In this document: one piece after another, positions 1 through 8,610 of the stretch
How positions within the stretch are numbered: the stretch's first letter is position 1
How the letters are laid out: each line of letters begins with the position of its first letter
NCBI GenBank assembly: GCA_050185825.1
Contig: JBFWZA010000001.1
Location: 434,001-498,000, forward strand
Reading direction: 5' to 3'
Source: SZUA-309 sp050185825
Lineage (GTDB): Bacteria > Pseudomonadota > Gammaproteobacteria > Pseudomonadales > Azotimanducaceae
DNA length: 64,000 nt
Translations under genes and position numbers: made by a program
Notes under the pieces: model-generated
Told to the model about the DNA's origin: nothing
Database searches by the model: none
Seen by the model: the letters and a program-made list of their open reading frames with translations, nothing else

Positions 1-49
1 CCTGCCGGTGGTCCCTGAGCCTCCATAGCTCGAGCCTCAACAACAGGGT

Positions 50-2131
50 TCAGAAAGCAAGATCGGCACGGGCGAAGACGTTGCGACCGTAGCCGGGCAG
101 CCGCTCACCCACGGTGATGTCCGGATTGCCCATCACCCGGTTGATGCCGCCCAGGTGGTCGGTGTAGTCCTCGTCCGCCAGGTTTTCCACCCCCGCGGAC
201 AACCGCAGGCGCTCGCCGACGTGCCAGTAGCCGTTGACGTTGAAGATCGCCCAGCCGCCCGTCTCCTGCTCGCCGTTGAACGCCGCCACCTTGTCCTGCT
301 TCGCGGCGAGGTAGGACTCGACGCTCACCCCCCAGCGGGCAGCATCGTACTTCAGCGCCACGAAGGCATTCAGCGGGGCGACCCGGTACAGGTTGTCGTC
401 CGCCGTCTTGCCGCGCACGTAGTTGACCACGCCTTCCAGCGAAACCCGCTCGGCGAGTCGCCAGGACCAGTCCACGTCCGCGCCGTAGAGTTCGGTGTCC
501 ACGTTGTTGAACTCGAGCGGGTCCGGCAGGCTGGTGCCGTTCATCTGGTTCATCATCCGCACGAACATGACGGCGGCCGTGTTCGTGGAGACGCTGCCCT
601 CGATGTAATCCAGAACGTCGCGGTAGAAGATCCTCGGCGCGATCCGGAAACCTCCGCCCGCATAGTCGAACCCCATCTCGATCTCCCGGGCGGTTTCCGG
701 ATCCAGATCGATCCGGCCGGTGTAGGTGCGTCCGTCCGCGAGTCCCGCGGTGGCTTCCAGCGGCAGCCACAGGTAGCGCTCCTGATAGGAGGGCGCTCGC
801 GTCTTCCGCGCCACGCCCAGGTACCAGGCAAGGGCATCGCTCGCCACGTAGCGCAGCTTGGCCACCAGATCGACGTCGTGATCGACCACGTGCCGGTCCG
901 CGTCGTTGAACGCGTCCCGCAGCGCAACCGCTGGCGGCAAGCCCATCACGGCCGGCGTGGCATCCACCACGCCTGCATCCGACACGATCCGGTTGTAGCG
1001 CCCGCCGAGCTCCAGGCTCCAGCGATTGCCGAGCTCTGTCGTCTTCTGTGCGAACACGCCGAGCAGCGTGCGCTCGGCAGCGTTGAAGTTGGTGACGAAG
1101 AACGCGGGATTGTTCGGGTTGTCGACGTCGGAATCGTGCTGCTCGTCATGACCATCGATGCCGAGCTGCCAGGTGCCGCGGGAAAGCGACAGTGAGAAAC
1201 CCGCATTGTCGGCGGAGGTGACGTTCCGCCGGTACATGGACGGGTCCATCGGCGGTGTGCGCAGATGGTAGTTGGTCATACCGTGGTCGATGCCGTTCAC
1301 CCAGATCCGGCCGTCGAGCTGCCAGTCGCTGCCGCGGTAGCCATAACCGAAGCCGAACAGGTCGGAATCGATGTAGCCGATGTCCATGGGCAGCGCCGGG
1401 GTGCCGGAGTCACCGGTGTCGTTGTGGCCGTAGTCGACGCTGAGCTCGTGCGTGCCGAAGCGCAGCCCGTAGCCCACATCGTAGCGGTCACGCTCGTAGC
1501 GCGTGGGCAGGATTGTGCCACCGGGAAATTCCGCATCGTCCGCCTGCTCCGTGAGACCGGACAGCTTCAGACGCTGGCTGACGCTCGCAACCACCAGCGC
1601 GCCGGCGAGCAGCGAGGCATCGTTGACGCTGTGACCACCGGCGCGCAGGCGACCCTGCACGAGCGTGCCGGCGTCGGCATAGGAGCCCTGCCAGGTGCTG
1701 GCATCCACGACGCCACCGATGGTCTCCATGCCGGCGCTGACCGAGGCGATGCCCCGATGCACCTCCAGGGATTCCAGGTGCGCTGCCGGGGCGTAGGAAA
1801 GCGGCGGGTCCATCCAGTTCGGCCCCCCGGGACTGATGACCTGACCATCGATGCGGCTGCTGATCCGCATCCGTGACATGCCGCGATACTGGGCCATACC
1901 GCTGAGCGGCCCGTTGCTGTTGACGTTCGCACCGACGGCCTTGCGCAGCAGCACGGCGGCGTCCGGCGTCACGTCCAGAGTCTCCGCCAGCTCGAAACGG
2001 CGGGTGTCCGCCTCACCGACGACGACGATCTCCTCGATGGATCCCGGGGCGGCGGGGGACGGCGTCTCGGCCGCCCGTGCGGGGGAAGCCAGCAGCAGGG
2101 TCGCTGCCAGCAGTAATGGCTGTGTGTTCAT
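50..2131 (-). CDS. TonB-dependent outer-membrane receptor, possibly copper-type
   Basis: This is a 693-residue TonB-dependent receptor, which would carry a ligand across the outer membrane using ExbBD-TonB energy. The ATG at 2131 is preferred over an upstream in-frame start. It is followed by a clean signal peptide (about 20 residues ending ASPARA) and preceded by a purine-rich AGAAGAGAG. A TonB-box-like EEIVVVG lies just after the signal. The plug shows SGMAQYRGM and SSRIDG, and the protein ends in a C-terminal Phe (ADLAF) as expected for BAM-assembled barrels. The plug and barrel contain Met-rich stretches (GMTNYH, PMDPSMYRR, MMNQMNG) and several His residues. The DUF2946 gene just upstream is a family often found beside copper receptors of the OprC/NosA type. 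Copper is therefore inferred, not shown. It is the last gene of a four-gene run. Confidence 0.85.
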   Translation of the reverse strand: MNTQPLLLAATLLLASPARAAETPSPAAPGSIEEIVVVGEADTRRFELAETLDVTPDAAVLLRKAVGANVNSNGPLSGMAQYRGMSRMRISSRIDGQVISPGGPNWMDPPLSYAPAAHLESLEVHRGIASVSAGMETIGGVVDASTWQGSYADAGTLVQGRLRAGGHSVNDASLLAGALVVASVSQRLKLSGLTEQADDAEFPGGTILPTRYERDRYDVGYGLRFGTHELSVDYGHNDTGDSGTPALPMDIGYIDSDLFGFGYGYRGSDWQLDGRIWVNGIDHGMTNYHLRTPPMDPSMYRRNVTSADNAGFSLSLSRGTWQLGIDGHDEQHDSDVDNPNNPAFFVTNFNAAERTLLGVFAQKTTELGNRWSLELGGRYNRIVSDAGVVDATPAVMGLPPAVALRDAFNDADRHVVDHDVDLVAKLRYVASDALAWYLGVARKTRAPSYQERYLWLPLEATAGLADGRTYTGRIDLDPETAREIEMGFDYAGGGFRIAPRIFYRDVLDYIEGSVSTNTAAVMFVRMMNQMNGTSLPDPLEFNNVDTELYGADVDWSWRLAERVSLEGVVNYVRGKTADDNLYRVAPLNAFVALKYDAARWGVSVESYLAAKQDKVAAFNGEQETGGWAIFNVNGYWHVGERLRLSAGVENLADEDYTDHLGGINRVMGNPDITVGERLPGYGRNVFARADLAF

Positions 2132-2657
2132 CTCTCTTCTCGCAATGTGGGTCGGGGACGGCACCCGGACCCGATGGATACAGGCAGGCGCATCGTCCGG
2201 CGACGATGCTCCGGTTCAGACGTTTCCGTGAACCGGTGCGGGCCGGAGGGGCCCGGGCGAGATGAGGCGATGGGTGACGTTCGAGAGCGGGCGCACGGTA
2301 CCCGGGGACGAGCACCCCCTGTGCCGGTGGCTCGGCGCCGCAGGACGCAACGGACGAGGACAGCACGACGGTGTCGAGCATGCCGCCCAGCGGGCAGTGG
2401 CCACCGAGACCCTGGTCCTGGTGGCCGGCTTCCGCACCGGCGTCGGAATCCGGGTGGTGGTGATGATGGGCATGCCCCAGGAAACCGGCAGGCAATCCTT
2501 CCGGGCAGAGCACCACCGGCCAACCGGAGGACAGGCTGCCCGGCATGTAACCGGGCGGTGCCAGGCTCTGCAGCAGCAGCGCGGCCAGCGCCGCGAACAG
2601 CAGCAGCCCTCTGAGCGAACCCGCTCCGCGTGCTGCGTGAGGTGCGCGGCGCATCAT
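2013..2657 (-). CDS. DUF2946 family His-rich protein, C-terminus uncertain
   Basis: A small exported or membrane-anchored protein with an N-terminal hydrophobic segment (residues 16-32), then PPGYMPG, a VVLCPEG motif, a five-His run with flanking His (HAHHHHHPD) and CPLGGML. This order is typical of DUF2946, a family of unknown function often linked to copper genes. The start codon overlaps the stop of the upstream gene (TGATG), implying translational coupling. The family normally ends shortly after the RAPP motif seen at about residues 135-138. Here the frame continues some 75 residues and overlaps the receptor start by 119 nt. Another frame stops at 2216 right after that motif, so a frameshift, natural or a sequence error, may be hiding the true end. 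Confidence 0.65.
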   Translation of the reverse strand: MMRRAPHAARGAGSLRGLLLFAALAALLLQSLAPPGYMPGSLSSGWPVVLCPEGLPAGFLGHAHHHHHPDSDAGAEAGHQDQGLGGHCPLGGMLDTVVLSSSVASCGAEPPAQGVLVPGYRAPALERHPSPHLARAPPARTGSRKRLNRSIVAGRCACLYPSGPGAVPDPHCEKRDEHTAITAGSDPAAGFPRTGGRDAVPRRPGIHRGDRRRR

Positions 2658-3892
2658 CAGCGGGCCAGATGCGCCCCCAGGACCGCCTCCACCGTCCCGT
2701 CGGCAAGGCGCAGCGACAGCCAGGTGTCGACGAACGTCTTCAGCGCGGGGTCACGGGGCATGAGGTAGGCCTTTTCCTGGTAGGTCAGCGTCTGGCCCAT
2801 GGTGCCACACAAACCGGGATGCTGCCGGGTCTGGAGAAGCACCTCGATGCTGTCCGTGATCATGACATCGCCCTCGCCGTCGGCCAGGGCCTGGAAGATG
2901 GTCCGGTTGTCCGGGTGCAGCACCTTCCGTGCCTGGTGAATGTGGTCGTCCACGAAGGCTTCGTTGGTACCCCCCGGGTTGACGATCACCCGCACGTCCG
3001 GCTGGTCGATGGCGGCGAGGGAGTTGAACCGCCGCTTGTCCTCGCAGCGGGCGATGGGCAGCTTGCCGCCCACGTGGTACGGCATCGACAGGAATCCCAC
3101 CCTCGCCCGCTCCACCGTTCTCGACACGCCGCCCATGGCCACGTCGTAGCGGCCGGCGGCCAGATCCGCCATCAGCGACGGCCAGGTCGTGGCAACGAAC
3201 TCGACCTCTACCCCGAGTGAGTGCCCCAGATCCCGGGCCAGATCGATGTCCGCCCCGAGGTAGCCACCGCCGTCCACCGCCAGGGAAAACGGCGCGTAGT
3301 CTCCCGTCGTCCCCACGCGGACCACGCCGGTGTCGAGGATCTGCTCCAGGCGGCTTGGATATCGACGGAGGCCGTCGAGCGCGTCGTAAAGCTCGCGCAG
3401 GCGCGCCTCACCGAGCCCATCCGCGCTGACGGCCTCGAGGAATGCGGCCTCGTCGTGGGCGGAGGCCTGGGCGGCAAGGGCGAGGATCTCCTCCCCGAGG
3501 GCCAGCAGCCTGGGCCGCAGCACGCCGACGAGGTCCGGCTCGGTATCCGGCGCGCCACCATCCGCCCAGCGCGTCAGCCAGTAGCGCTGCACATCCTTGG
3601 CCGCCTCGATCTGCACCGCGAAGAAGCGCTCCGCGGTCTCCGGACGGATCTGGTAACGCAGCGCATCGGTTGCCGCCGCGTCGATCACCACCTGCTCGCG
3701 CGCGGCATCTTCCACGGGCAGATCGTTGCGCCACTTGTACGCCGCGACGTCCCGCATGAGCGACAGCCGCTCATTGAGGCGCTCGTAGAGCACATCGGCG
3801 GTTGCCGCCTGCAGGCCGTTCGTCGCCGTCAGCAGCAGCAGGCCGAGCAGCAGCCGGTGAGACGCGCGCGCAGCGGCCAACGCCCTGGCCAT
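2657..3892 (-). CDS. Periplasmic chorismate mutase (AroQ-gamma) fused to cyclohexadienyl dehydratase (PheC)
   Basis: A 411-residue bifunctional enzyme predicted to convert chorismate to prephenate and then to phenylpyruvate (or arogenate to phenylalanine) in the periplasm. Residues 1-29 form a signal peptide ending GLQA. Residues 30-165 match the secreted AroQ-gamma mutase, with RLSLMRDVAAYKW, LPVEDAARE and FFAVQIEAAKD containing the expected K53, R65, Q94 and K99. Residues 185-411 match PheC, an enzyme built on a solute-binding-protein fold. Hallmarks are VGTTGDYAPF, GADIDLA, GGVSRT, VIVNPGGTNE (303-311), HPDNRTIF, DVMITDSIE and LPRD-like LMPRD. It sits 13 nt after the serine hydrolase gene and is coupled to the DUF2946 gene. 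An amino-acid ABC binding protein is the main alternative, but the NPGGTNE motif and the mutase domain argue against it. Confidence 0.88.
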   Translation of the reverse strand: MARALAAARASHRLLLGLLLLTATNGLQAATADVLYERLNERLSLMRDVAAYKWRNDLPVEDAAREQVVIDAAATDALRYQIRPETAERFFAVQIEAAKDVQRYWLTRWADGGAPDTEPDLVGVLRPRLLALGEEILALAAQASAHDEAAFLEAVSADGLGEARLRELYDALDGLRRYPSRLEQILDTGVVRVGTTGDYAPFSLAVDGGGYLGADIDLARDLGHSLGVEVEFVATTWPSLMADLAAGRYDVAMGGVSRTVERARVGFLSMPYHVGGKLPIARCEDKRRFNSLAAIDQPDVRVIVNPGGTNEAFVDDHIHQARKVLHPDNRTIFQALADGEGDVMITDSIEVLLQTRQHPGLCGTMGQTLTYQEKAYLMPRDPALKTFVDTWLSLRLADGTVEAVLGAHLAR

Positions 3893-3905
3893 CCGCTGCG
3901 TCTTG

Positions 3906-5270
3906 CTACTGCACCAGCGCCTGATAGGTCAGCACCTTGAACTCGTCCGCGAGGCGGGTGCGGTGCGGCAGGCTCTGCACCATGAACACGCCGATGAGCG
4001 ACTCCTTCGGATCCACCCAGAAACGGGTACCGGCGGCGCCGCCCCAGTTGTACTCGCCCGCGGAGCCGATCTCGCCCACCTCGCCCGGATCCTCCACCAC
4101 CGCGAAGTCGAGACCGAAGCCCACACCGCGACGGCCGAAGCCCATGGGGATGTCGCCGAGGTGATTCGTGGTCATGAGCGCCACCGTCTTCGGCGACAGG
4201 ATGCGCACCCCGTCCAGCTCGCCGCCGTTCAGGAGCATCTGGCTGAAACGCAGATAGTCGCTGGCGGTGGAGACCAGACCGCCGCCGCCACTCTCGAAGG
4301 TGGCACCTTCCCGGAAGTTACGGCTGACATCCGCATTGGCCACCACGAGCTTGCTGGAGGCAGACGGCTGCAGGAAAGCGTTCGACCCTTCGCCCGTGCC
4401 CTCCGGGCTGTAGAGCTGGGCCAGCCGGTCTTCCTTCTCCTTCGGTACCACGAAGCTGGTGTCCACCATGCCGAGCGGTCCGAACAGCCGGGTCTGGAGG
4501 AACTCGCCGAAGCGCATGCCCGAGAGCACCTCCACCAGCCGCCCCTGCACGTCCACCGAGACGCTGTAGTGCCAGCGGGTGCCGGGCTCGTACTGCAGCG
4601 GCACCTGCCCCAGCTTCTCCACGAAGTCCTGGAGGTTCGGCTGATCGAAGAGGATGCCGCGCTCCCGGTAGAGCCGGTCCACCTCCGTGTTGCCGAACAC
4701 GCCGTAGGTGAATCCCGCCGTGTGCGTCATCAGGTCCCGGACCGTGGGCTGACGGCGCGGCTTCCTGGTCTTACCCGCGAGATCCGCATCCCCCTCACCG
4801 ATGGTGGCGCTGCGCGTACCGTCGGAGACGATGCGCGTCTGGCCGCCGTCCGCCGTGGACATCGCCACTTCCAGGTTGGCGAGCTCCGGGATGTACTGGG
4901 ACACCGGATCGTTCAGAAAGAACTTGCCCTCCTCGTAGAGGATCATCAGCGCCACGCCGGTGATGGGCTTGGACATGGAGTAGATGCGGAAGATCGTGTC
5001 CATGGTCATGGGCGTGCCGGCTTCCCGGTCCTTGAGCCCCCAGGCATCCGCATAGGCAACCTTGTCATTGCGGGCGATCATGGCCAGGCCGCCGACCATG
5101 GTGCCGTCGGCCACGGCCTGCTCCATGTTCTCAGAGATCCGCTCGAGGCGTTCAGGATCCAGGCCCACCCTGTCCGGCCGGACGGTGACCAGGTCGCGGG
5201 CCCAGACCTGGGCGGTGATCAGCACGGTGGCCGCCGTCAGCGACAGCAGCAGGATTCGACGCAGCGTCAT
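3906..5270 (-). CDS. Serine hydrolase, beta-lactamase/class C esterase family
   Basis: A 454-residue secreted member of the penicillin-binding-protein-like serine hydrolases (PF00144), a family of esterases, peptidases and beta-lactamase relatives. The ATG at 5270 is chosen because AGGAGAG lies 7 nt upstream and a signal peptide follows (hydrophobic core, then QVWA). The SxxK motif is SMSK at about residues 98-101, where Ser is the acylated nucleophile. LMTHTAGFTYG and the HYSVSVD segment (the Tyr motif of the family) are present. It is first in the four-gene run and follows the AraC regulator gene with 58 nt between them. Substrate unknown. Confidence 0.85.
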   Translation of the reverse strand: MTLRRILLLSLTAATVLITAQVWARDLVTVRPDRVGLDPERLERISENMEQAVADGTMVGGLAMIARNDKVAYADAWGLKDREAGTPMTMDTIFRIYSMSKPITGVALMILYEEGKFFLNDPVSQYIPELANLEVAMSTADGGQTRIVSDGTRSATIGEGDADLAGKTRKPRRQPTVRDLMTHTAGFTYGVFGNTEVDRLYRERGILFDQPNLQDFVEKLGQVPLQYEPGTRWHYSVSVDVQGRLVEVLSGMRFGEFLQTRLFGPLGMVDTSFVVPKEKEDRLAQLYSPEGTGEGSNAFLQPSASSKLVVANADVSRNFREGATFESGGGGLVSTASDYLRFSQMLLNGGELDGVRILSPKTVALMTTNHLGDIPMGFGRRGVGFGLDFAVVEDPGEVGEIGSAGEYNWGGAAGTRFWVDPKESLIGVFMVQSLPHRTRLADEFKVLTYQALVQ

Positions 5271-5328
5271 CACGATCTCTCCTCTACCTGGGAAAAACAG
5301 CGCCACAGGCTAGCGCAATGGTTGAGGA

Positions 5329-6162
5329 TCAGCCACCACCCTGATTTCTGCGGTACTGGCGTGGCGAGACACCGAACAGGTTCTTAAAGCGCCTGTTGAA
5401 CGTCGAGAGGTCTGCGAAGCCCGCGTTCACGGCGATTTCCGAAACGGAGTCGTCCGATGTCAGGAGTCGCATCGCGGCGCGATGAACGCGCTGGCGGATG
5501 AGGTACTGGTGAGGAGTAGCGCCGACTGTTCTCCGAAACGTTCGCAGAAAATGGTAGGGGCTCATTCCCACCGCGCTACCGAGAGCGGAAATCGTCAGCG
5601 ATTCAGACTCGATTTCATCTGCGGAATCACAGATCAGACGGACAGCATCGCTCACCCGCCTTTCATCGCGTGGCTTCACCGATGGGTTGGTCGCACGCTG
5701 ATCGGACAGCGCCTCCAGAACGGAAGCCGCAATATCCAGCGCGTGCGTCTCGAGAGCGCCTCGCCCGAGGTTGGCCATGTGAATAGTAGTCGTCAGGGGT
5801 GCCAGCTGTGGTACGGGAGAAACTCGAGCTGCTGAAAAAGTCGGCCGGCGCACGCTCGCAACGGACGCGACCAACGCTTCCCAGAAGGCCGGCTGGTAGT
5901 GAAACGAAATGCAGCGGTCTCCCACGGCGTGCTCGTGCCCGCACTCGAAACACGCTCCGTAATTCCCCAGCATGATGGACCCGGGCGTCATGAGAGCAGC
6001 GCCCTGAGCGCTTCGATACTGAAACGTGCCCTGAACGACCAGCGCGATGGCAACCGTCGCATGAATCTCTTCGAACGGCCGATCCTCCGGTCCCGCACTG
6101 CAGACGACATCCTGTACCTGCCAGCCCGGACCTTCAGCGAGCACGGATGCCCGTATCGTCAA
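5329..6162 (-). CDS. AraC-family transcriptional regulator
   Basis: A 277-residue regulator. The N-terminal half is a cupin-like sensing domain (ALVVQGTFQYRS, GSIMLGNYG). The C-terminal 100 residues carry two helix-turn-helix units typical of AraC/XylS: LTISALGSAVGMSPYHFLRTF, and VSEIAVNAGFADLSTFNRRFKNLFGVSPRQYR with short breaks between them. The start is TTG, supported by GGGAG 8 nt upstream. It is divergent from the VOC/SRPBCC pair across 96 nt and may control that pair, its own gene or the downstream serine hydrolase. Effector unknown. Confidence 0.88.
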   Translation of the reverse strand: MTIRASVLAEGPGWQVQDVVCSAGPEDRPFEEIHATVAIALVVQGTFQYRSAQGAALMTPGSIMLGNYGACFECGHEHAVGDRCISFHYQPAFWEALVASVASVRRPTFSAARVSPVPQLAPLTTTIHMANLGRGALETHALDIAASVLEALSDQRATNPSVKPRDERRVSDAVRLICDSADEIESESLTISALGSAVGMSPYHFLRTFRRTVGATPHQYLIRQRVHRAAMRLLTSDDSVSEIAVNAGFADLSTFNRRFKNLFGVSPRQYRRNQGGG

Positions 6163-6258
6163 GTTTCAGGCTCCCACGACGAATTCAGCAATTTTTCCCA
6201 AGTCCCGCCTGGCGCGAGCGCCAATCATAGAGCCTCCGAAACCGGCGAGGAACTCGAA

Positions 6259-6645
6259 GTGATTGACCATATCTCCATCGGCGCTTCCGACATTGCGAGA
6301 GCCAGGATTTTCTACGATGCCACCCTTGGCGCGCTGGGCTATCGGTGCCTCAGCAGCGACGCAAGCGCATTGGGATACGGGCACGACGGCGTCGACTACT
6401 GGGTGCTGCAGAGCCGCGATCCCGTACCCGCGAATCCCGATTCGGGGTTGCACTTCTGTTTCGCGGCGCCAGACAGAGACAGCGTGCACCGCTTCCATGA
6501 CGCAGCGCTCAAGCACGGTGGGACAGACAACGGCTCCCCGGGTGTTCGGGAGGCCTATGGGACCGGGTACTACGCCTCATTCGTACTCGACCCGGATGGC
6601 TATCGGCTCGAAGCCTACTTTGACGCGACCGGGCAGGAGCGCTGA
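6259..6645 (+). CDS. VOC (glyoxalase/bleomycin resistance) family protein
   Basis: A 128-residue vicinal-oxygen-chelate protein. Typical start and end motifs are present: IDHISIGASDIARARIFYD near the N-terminus and SFVLDPDGYRLEAYF near the end. These supply a conserved early His and late Glu, the usual metal ligands. The GTG at 6259 is chosen because it lies 8 nt after a GAGG site and because the VOC fold begins immediately after it; further-upstream starts would add an unrelated tail. It is followed after 3 nt by the SRPBCC gene, so both probably form an operon. Function could be a glyoxalase-like isomerase or a dioxygenase. Confidence 0.8.
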   Translation: MIDHISIGASDIARARIFYDATLGALGYRCLSSDASALGYGHDGVDYWVLQSRDPVPANPDSGLHFCFAAPDRDSVHRFHDAALKHGGTDNGSPGVREAYGTGYYASFVLDPDGYRLEAYFDATGQER

Positions 6646-6648
6646 ACG

Positions 6649-7038
6649 ATGGCGAGCGTACGCAAGGATATCCACGTTCCGACCGGTGCCGAGGCCGTCT
6701 GGGACGCGATCCGGGACATCGGCGCGCTGCACACGCGCCTGGTTCCGGGTTTCGTCCTGGATACCAGGCTCGAAGATGACGCGAGAGTCGTCACCTTCCA
6801 GGATGGGACCGTGGTACGGGAGCCGATCATCACGATCGACGAACAGGGGCAGCGTCTCGTCTGGTCCGTCGAGGGCCTCATGAGCACACACTACAACGCG
6901 TCGGTACAGGTCGAATCGGAAGGAAGCGGCAGCCACATCGTCTGGATCGCCGACTTCCTGCCGGACACGATCACGCCGCAGATAGAGGAAGCCATGGAAG
7001 CTGGGTCGCAGGCAATGCGGGCGGCGCTGGGCGGCTGA
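6649..7038 (+). CDS. SRPBCC (START-like) family protein
   Basis: A 129-residue single-domain protein of the polyketide cyclase/START superfamily, with VRKDIHVPTGAEAVWDAI at the start, VVTFQDG, and the long C-terminal helix (TPQIEEAMEAGSQAMRAAL) that lines the hydrophobic cavity. Such proteins bind lipids or aromatic ligands and some are cyclases. It starts 3 nt after the VOC gene, which suggests shared work on a small hydrophobic compound. It converges with the S41 peptidase gene. Confidence 0.8.
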   Translation: MASVRKDIHVPTGAEAVWDAIRDIGALHTRLVPGFVLDTRLEDDARVVTFQDGTVVREPIITIDEQGQRLVWSVEGLMSTHYNASVQVESEGSGSHIVWIADFLPDTITPQIEEAMEAGSQAMRAALGG

Positions 7039-7068
7039 AAGCGATCCGCCAGCTCACCCTTGGACTGC

Positions 7069-8526
7069 TCAGAACGCGTGCACGAGCTTCGCCGCGAGGC
7101 TCGGTCCGGCGACCGCCGCCGGCATGGCGATCACCGGCGCGCCGCCGAGGCTCTGCGCGGCTGCCCGCATGACCGGCGCGGTGCACAGCGCGCCGTTGGA
7201 CTCGATGTGGTCGAGCGCCGCGGCGAGCTGGGCTTCCGAGGGATCACCCAGCGGCCGGTCCCAGTCGTCGGTTGCCGCGCACTGCGCCGGGATGCCGGTG
7301 TAGTAGTCCGCTTCACCGAGGCTGTTCACCGTGCGGAAGGTGACGATGAAGAGCACCATGGAATCGTTGCAGTATTCGAGCCCCCACTGCCCCACGGGCT
7401 TGCCGAAGGTGCGCCCGCCCACGGTCACCGAGCGGCTCATGTACGGCTCGACGCCGCTGATGGTGAGCTCGCTCGCCGAGGCGGTGGCGGCGCCCGTCAG
7501 GTAATAGACGTTCTCGAGGCCGGGCAGCGCATCCGCCTCGAACTGGAAGCGGCGCACGTCATCGTTCGGATCGCCATAGTTGGTGGTGACCCAGTCGTTG
7601 TATTCGTAGCGGAAGAACACGTCGCCGTCCCGGCCGGTGATCAGCGAGCCGAGCACCTCCGCCGTGCCCACCAGACCGCCGCCGTTGTAGCGCAGGTCCA
7701 GCACCAGGTCGTCGATGCCCGTGCCGCCCAGCGCGGCGGCCTGATCCATGAGGCTCACCATGGCCTGACGGAGCAGCGCGTCGGCATCGTCAATGAACGT
7801 CCGGAAGAAGACGTAGCCGACCATCCGCCCGCTCACCTCGAACACGCGCACCCGTGCCGGCGGCACCGGGTCCAGGTCCACCGCCGCCTTGGTGAGGGTG
7901 ACGTCCTCAATCGAATTGTCCAGGTGACGGATACGCAGCGTCCGCGTCACCCCGATCTCCGACGGCCCGAAGGTGGATTCGAGATTCGGATCGAGACTGG
8001 CCGTGGGCGTGCCGTCCACGGCGAGAATGGTATCGCCGCGGGTGAGGCCGGCGATGTCCGACGGCGAGCCGCCGTAGACGTCCATCAGCCGCCAGAGTCC
8101 CGAGGCATCGATCCCGAGGCTGAAGCCGAAGCCGTAGAACTCCCCGGCGGCATAGTACTGATCCACCTCTTCCTGCGTCGCGTAGTACGTGAACCCCCGA
8201 TCGTAGATACCGGACTGATAGCGGAGCTCGTCGAGCAGCGCGTCCACGCTCGGGAAGCTCGTGAGGCGGGCGCGCACGTCCGCGTACTTGGCCACCTGCA
8301 CAGGATCGGAATTGAAGTAGTAGAAGTTCTCGAATAGATCGAGCACGTCCCGCCGCGCCGTTGCCAGCGAACACTGGGAGTGAGCAGCGGGCAGCGAGGT
8401 TGCCGGCGGTGGCGCCGCGGCGACTGGCCGGGTGCTGTCCCCGCCGCCTCCGCCGCCGCAGGCGGCTAGCCACAGCAGCATGAAGCCGAGGAGCACAATC
8501 CGGCGGGTACGGCGCGTTGATCTCAC
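7069..8526 (-). CDS. S41 family peptidase lipoprotein (C-terminal processing peptidase-like)
   Basis: A 485-residue lipoprotein. It has a basic N-terminus, a hydrophobic core and the lipobox LAAC (Cys23), followed by a Gly-rich linker. A PDZ-like domain lies around 130-215 (YGFGFSLGID, GGSPSDIAGL, GDTILAVDG). The S41 catalytic domain follows, with DLRYNGGG (277-284), the serine motif TASASEL (348-354) and a Lys at 376 (GKPVGQ), giving the Ser/Lys dyad spacing expected of tail-specific proteases. The start is GTG with no strong ribosome site, so the exact start is less sure. It lies downstream of two enoyl-CoA hydratase genes with 84 nt between. Confidence 0.87.
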   Translation of the reverse strand: MRSTRRTRRIVLLGFMLLWLAACGGGGGGDSTRPVAAAPPPATSLPAAHSQCSLATARRDVLDLFENFYYFNSDPVQVAKYADVRARLTSFPSVDALLDELRYQSGIYDRGFTYYATQEEVDQYYAAGEFYGFGFSLGIDASGLWRLMDVYGGSPSDIAGLTRGDTILAVDGTPTASLDPNLESTFGPSEIGVTRTLRIRHLDNSIEDVTLTKAAVDLDPVPPARVRVFEVSGRMVGYVFFRTFIDDADALLRQAMVSLMDQAAALGGTGIDDLVLDLRYNGGGLVGTAEVLGSLITGRDGDVFFRYEYNDWVTTNYGDPNDDVRRFQFEADALPGLENVYYLTGAATASASELTISGVEPYMSRSVTVGGRTFGKPVGQWGLEYCNDSMVLFIVTFRTVNSLGEADYYTGIPAQCAATDDWDRPLGDPSEAQLAAALDHIESNGALCTAPVMRAAAQSLGGAPVIAMPAAVAGPSLAAKLVHAF

Positions 8527-8610
8527 CGGCGCAGTCTATCACCGGGCATGGATCCGCCACCTGCGCGCTGAGCGCACCGGGAGGCGGTTCTCAAATCTGC
8601 AGCGACCGGC

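Noticed and set aside
155..1195. A 346-codon plus-strand frame opposite the first TonB receptor
   Set aside because: No domain is recognisable and the opposite strand is a well-supported receptor. It fits antisense codon bias.
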